NCBI GenBank assembly: GCA_002343075.1
Contig: DDRH01000005.1
Span: 89,286-153,285, forward strand
DNA length: 64,000 nucleotides
Reading direction: 5' to 3'
Origin: Phycisphaerales bacterium UBA2421
GTDB lineage: Bacteria; Planctomycetota; Phycisphaerae; Tepidisphaerales; Tepidisphaeraceae
Positions 61,912 to 64,000 of this stretch are shown in pieces; positions within the stretch are counted from its first letter, which is position 1, and the number at the start of each line of letters is the position of its first letter. The translations under genes and the position numbers were made by a program. The notes beneath the pieces are model-generated. The model had not been told where the DNA came from. It made no database searches and was given only the letters and a program-made list of their open reading frames with translations.

Positions 61912-63303
61912 TCACAACTCAATCAACCCAAACACCGCAGAAAGATCCGTCTGCCCATCGAGCTTCCACACCCAGTCGGCTAGTTGGCTCGCGCGATCTT
62001 TGCCCACGATCGGGTCGGTCAGTGTGTGATATTTCAGCAGCAGTTGATCGTCGGTCAGCCGGTTCTTTGCGTGGCCGGGAGCGTGGTCGAGGCGCATCGT
62101 ACTTGTCCGGCCATCTTTCAGCGTGATATGGACGATATTGCCGACGGCTCCGGGATACATGTCAGAAAGTTCTTTATGTCGCTGCACTTTCACCTTGGCA
62201 ACGAGTGCGAGAAGCTTCTCATCTTTGAAACGGGCTGGTTCAAACTGCCGGTCAGTCAATTCCCCATCCGCCAGCGCCGCAGCGACCATGTAGGGCAGGC
62301 TGTGGTCGGCGGTTTCGCGGGAATCGGGGCGCCATTTTTCCGGCTCGCTGCCAATGATATCCACCGCGGCGTCGTGGCTTTCGATGAGGACCGACGAAAC
62401 TTCGCCGCCGTCGGTGATTCCGAGTGATTTCTTCAACTCCAGCGCAATATACACCGCCGACTGCGCGTGGTACTCCGCTGGATAATACTTAATGCAGCTT
62501 TGGCGGATCATGAAATCGTCTGCGTTTGGCTGTGGTGCCGGCTTTCCTGCGAAAGGAAAGGGCACAAGCATCGGCTGTCCAGCCACGAGCTTCTCAAAGC
62601 CCTTTTCACCTTCAAAAATCGGTGCCGGACCGGTGATTCCGGCGCGGGCGAGCATCGCCGCGTAAACCCCTTGCCGGGCAGCATTTGCGAATGCGCACCC
62701 TTTCCAGTGTGACAGTTCACCCACACGGCTCTGTCTCAGGGCGGCCGAAGCCACCCCGCCGATGTTGACAGCATGGCGCAGTTTCTCGGCGTCTAGCCCG
62801 AAAATCTTGGCGCAACCGAGTGCCGTGGAAAACGCGCCATAAGTCACATGATCCCACCCCCGTGCGCGAATGCTGACTGCGTCGCAGAAACGGCACTGAA
62901 CTTCGTAAGCCAGCACAATCGCTTCGATCAACTGTTGGCCGGTGGCGCCGATGCTCTCTCCCGCGGCCAACACCGCGCAGATGTTGTCGCTCGGGTGTGC
63001 CGGCTCCTTACTCAGGTAGGTATCGTTGTAATCGAAGTAGCGCACATGGTAGCAGTTGGCAAACGCCGCCCAGTCCGGCGGGGCCTTGTGCTTTGTGCCC
63101 AGCACAGTTGCCCCATTGCCGGCTGAAAACTCGCAGGCAAGTTTTCGGGCCGCGGCGACAGGTTCTTCATGGTACGCGCCAAGCGCGGTGCCAAAGCTGT
63201 CGATCACGACGCGCTTGGCTTCATGCACAACCTCCTTCGGCAGCTTGTTAAATGAAAGGTGTGAAGCGTATGCGGCGAGACGATGAGCGAGCGTCGTGGA
63301 CAT
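61912..63303 (-). CDS. prpD: 2-methylcitrate dehydratase (MmgE/PrpD family)
   Basis: 463 residues from ATG 63303 (GGAG just upstream). MmgE/PrpD hallmarks: V-I-D-S-F-G-T-A-L-G-A, Y-F-D-Y-N-D-T-Y-L, P-S-D-N-I-C-A-V-L-A-A, G-W-D-H-V-T-Y-G-A-F-S-T-A-L-G, and S-C-I-K-Y-Y-P-A-E-Y-H-A-Q-S. The family also contains aconitate decarboxylases and other hydrolyases, but the partner prpB downstream supports methylcitrate dehydratase in propionyl-CoA oxidation. Full length. Confidence 0.9.
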   Translation of the reverse strand: MSTTLAHRLAAYASHLSFNKLPKEVVHEAKRVVIDSFGTALGAYHEEPVAAARKLACEFSAGNGATVLGTKHKAPPDWAAFANCYHVRYFDYNDTYLSKEPAHPSDNICAVLAAGESIGATGQQLIEAIVLAYEVQCRFCDAVSIRARGWDHVTYGAFSTALGCAKIFGLDAEKLRHAVNIGGVASAALRQSRVGELSHWKGCAFANAARQGVYAAMLARAGITGPAPIFEGEKGFEKLVAGQPMLVPFPFAGKPAPQPNADDFMIRQSCIKYYPAEYHAQSAVYIALELKKSLGITDGGEVSSVLIESHDAAVDIIGSEPEKWRPDSRETADHSLPYMVAAALADGELTDRQFEPARFKDEKLLALVAKVKVQRHKELSDMYPGAVGNIVHITLKDGRTSTMRLDHAPGHAKNRLTDDQLLLKYHTLTDPIVGKDRASQLADWVWKLDGQTDLSAVFGLIEL

Positions 63304-63461
63304 GGTTCTCCGTATCATTGAATAATCGAATTGAGAAATTTACCCGCAAAGGGGCCATCGATCCAACAGGCCGATACGCTGATTCGGCAGGCAGGATCGT
63401 AGTTGCTGTCGTATCATCAGCGCCGCCAAGAGTGCCAGCGGTCTTTTTTTGAGGAGCTGAC

Positions 63462-63662
63462 GTGCCATTTGTAAATGTAAGGATCACCAAAGATGGGGTA
63501 ACCCGTGAGCAGAAGGCGACGATCGTCCGGGAGATCACGGAGACGCTCCAGCGTGTGCTTCACAAGCGCCCAGAGCACACGCATATCGTGATCGATGAAG
63601 TGGAACTTGACAATTGGGGTTATGCCGGACAGTTGACATCCGAGTTGCGCAAGACGGAATGA
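63462..63662 (+). CDS. 4-oxalocrotonate tautomerase-like protein
   Basis: 66 residues from GTG 63462 (GAGGAG 6 bases upstream). Residues 2-5 are P-F-V-N-V, so after removal of Met the catalytic Pro-1 is free, as the superfamily requires. R-I-T-K-D-G-V-T-R-E-Q-K and I-D-E-V-E-L-D-N-W-G are typical. Substrate unknown; the propionate genes beside it may be coincidental. It is divergent from prpD. Confidence 0.85.
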   Translation: MPFVNVRITKDGVTREQKATIVREITETLQRVLHKRPEHTHIVIDEVELDNWGYAGQLTSELRKTE

Positions 63663-63693
63663 CGGCCAGGTGCTAATGGGCGAGGGAAACAAA

Positions 63694-63724
63694 CCGCCGG
63701 GCGGGAACGAGTCCTGCCCGGCGG
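63694..63724 (-). terminator. Terminator of the RTX gene
   Basis: CCGCCGGGC (63694-63702) with GCCCGGCGG (63716-63724), followed on the minus strand by TTTGTTTCC. About 90 bases after the RTX stop codon. It may also stop transcription coming from the tautomerase gene. Confidence 0.7.
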
Positions 63725-63813
63725 CGTCTGTCCTCCTTACCCCTACCCTCAAGTTCGAGCGAGCTTGAAGGGGTATCGGGGAGACCAACTCTGTATCGAT
63801 ACAACCGTGCGCA

Positions 63814-64000
63814 CTACATCGCGGCTGGAATGACGAGATGGCTGAACGCTCGCACGAGCCTGTCGCCCGATTGCACCCCATAGCAGTGCTTCAGGCCCTT
63901 CTTGATGACAAAAGTATCTTTGCCGGTGCCACCGACGAGCGTGTCTTTGTCCTTATCGGTTCCCGCAATGAGCAGGTCGTTGCCGCCACCACCGTCGAGG
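63814..64000 (-). CDS. C-terminus of an RTX calcium-binding repeat protein (partial)
   Basis: The minus-strand frame entering at 64000 reads L-D-G-G-G-G-N-D-L-L, then D-T-L-V-G-G-T-G-K-D-T-F-V, two RTX nonapeptide repeats (GGxGxDxLx), then 30 polar residues and the TAG at 63816-63814. RTX ends are secretion signals of large type I-exported proteins or surface proteins. Only this end is visible. Confidence 0.85.
   Translation of the reverse strand, partial: LDGGGGNDLLIAGTDKDKDTLVGGTGKDTFVIKKGLKHCYGVQSGDRLVRAFSHLVIPAAM

Noticed and set aside
1..64000. tRNA, rRNA, CRISPR or prophage
   Set aside because: Scanned for T-loop patterns, regularly spaced repeats and phage genes; none found by eye.

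Overview
The window reads as ordinary chromosome from a flagellated, Gram-negative-type bacterium of the Planctomycetota, most probably a Phycisphaerae-like lineage (inference). The pointers are high-GC coding sequence, two secreted proteins with PEP-CTERM sorting tails, one of them with a dockerin-like calcium-binding region, a pseudopilin of the planctomycete type, a TMTC-like GT-C glycosyltransferase, an Uma2 nuclease, a flagellin, and many small alpha-helical membrane proteins without close names. I see no rRNA, tRNA, CRISPR array or prophage.

Layout. 1-2 kb: a DinG/XPD-type helicase gene on the minus strand is cut after its SATL motif by a REP-like palindrome and a REP-associated (HUH, Y1) transposase that continues in the same reading frame and leaves the window. 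2-8 kb: two paralogous membrane proteins, a nucleotidyltransferase-fold protein, cytosine deaminase, asd, a damaged Uma2 gene, a GNAT, exported MsrB and a FAS1 protein. 8-12 kb: AAA+ ATPase, PspA and an HD-GYP phosphodiesterase, all minus strand. 12-15 kb: a threonine-rich leader ORF, an intrinsic terminator and a MITE-like repeat precede thrS and an M28 peptidase. 15-25 kb: a frameshifted RNA ligase, an inositol-monophosphatase family enzyme, a DUF3574 lipoprotein, a zinc-ribbon/GYF-like protein, tilS, a GT-C/TPR protein, a pseudopilin, RNase D and an ankyrin protein. 25-31 kb: hicB-hicA-ROK kinase (overlapping genes), a glycoside-hydrolase-like lipoprotein, glgX and a DUF4190 protein. 31-39 kb: a short-form pheT, flagellin, a REP pair, and two divergent PEP-CTERM genes. 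39-46 kb: two long TGTTC-N6-GAACA palindromes, a zinc-ribbon protein, an EEP-fold lipoprotein, ribF, an nrnA-like gene, an orphan sugar-type ABC ATPase, DoxX and a secreted unknown.

46-57 kb is a translation/transcription cluster: a small leader ORF with terminator, then nusA, infB, ylxP, rbfA, a degenerate HhH-GPD protein and hisG, followed by a large TPR lipoprotein and yebC. 57-61 kb holds a WecA/MraY-like transferase overlapping an O-antigen-ligase/TPR protein, both minus strand. 61-63 kb holds prpD, a small conserved protein and prpB (methylcitrate-cycle enzymes), then a 4-oxalocrotonate tautomerase. The right edge contains the C-terminal end of an RTX-repeat protein.

The most noteworthy signals are the putative leader-peptide attenuator of thrS (six consecutive Thr codons, competing hairpins), the transposase/helicase in-frame junction with its REP partner repeats elsewhere in the window, the parS-like palindromes at 39.3 kb, and the second leader-ORF-plus-terminator arrangement upstream of nusA. 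Everything is read by eye; no database search was run.
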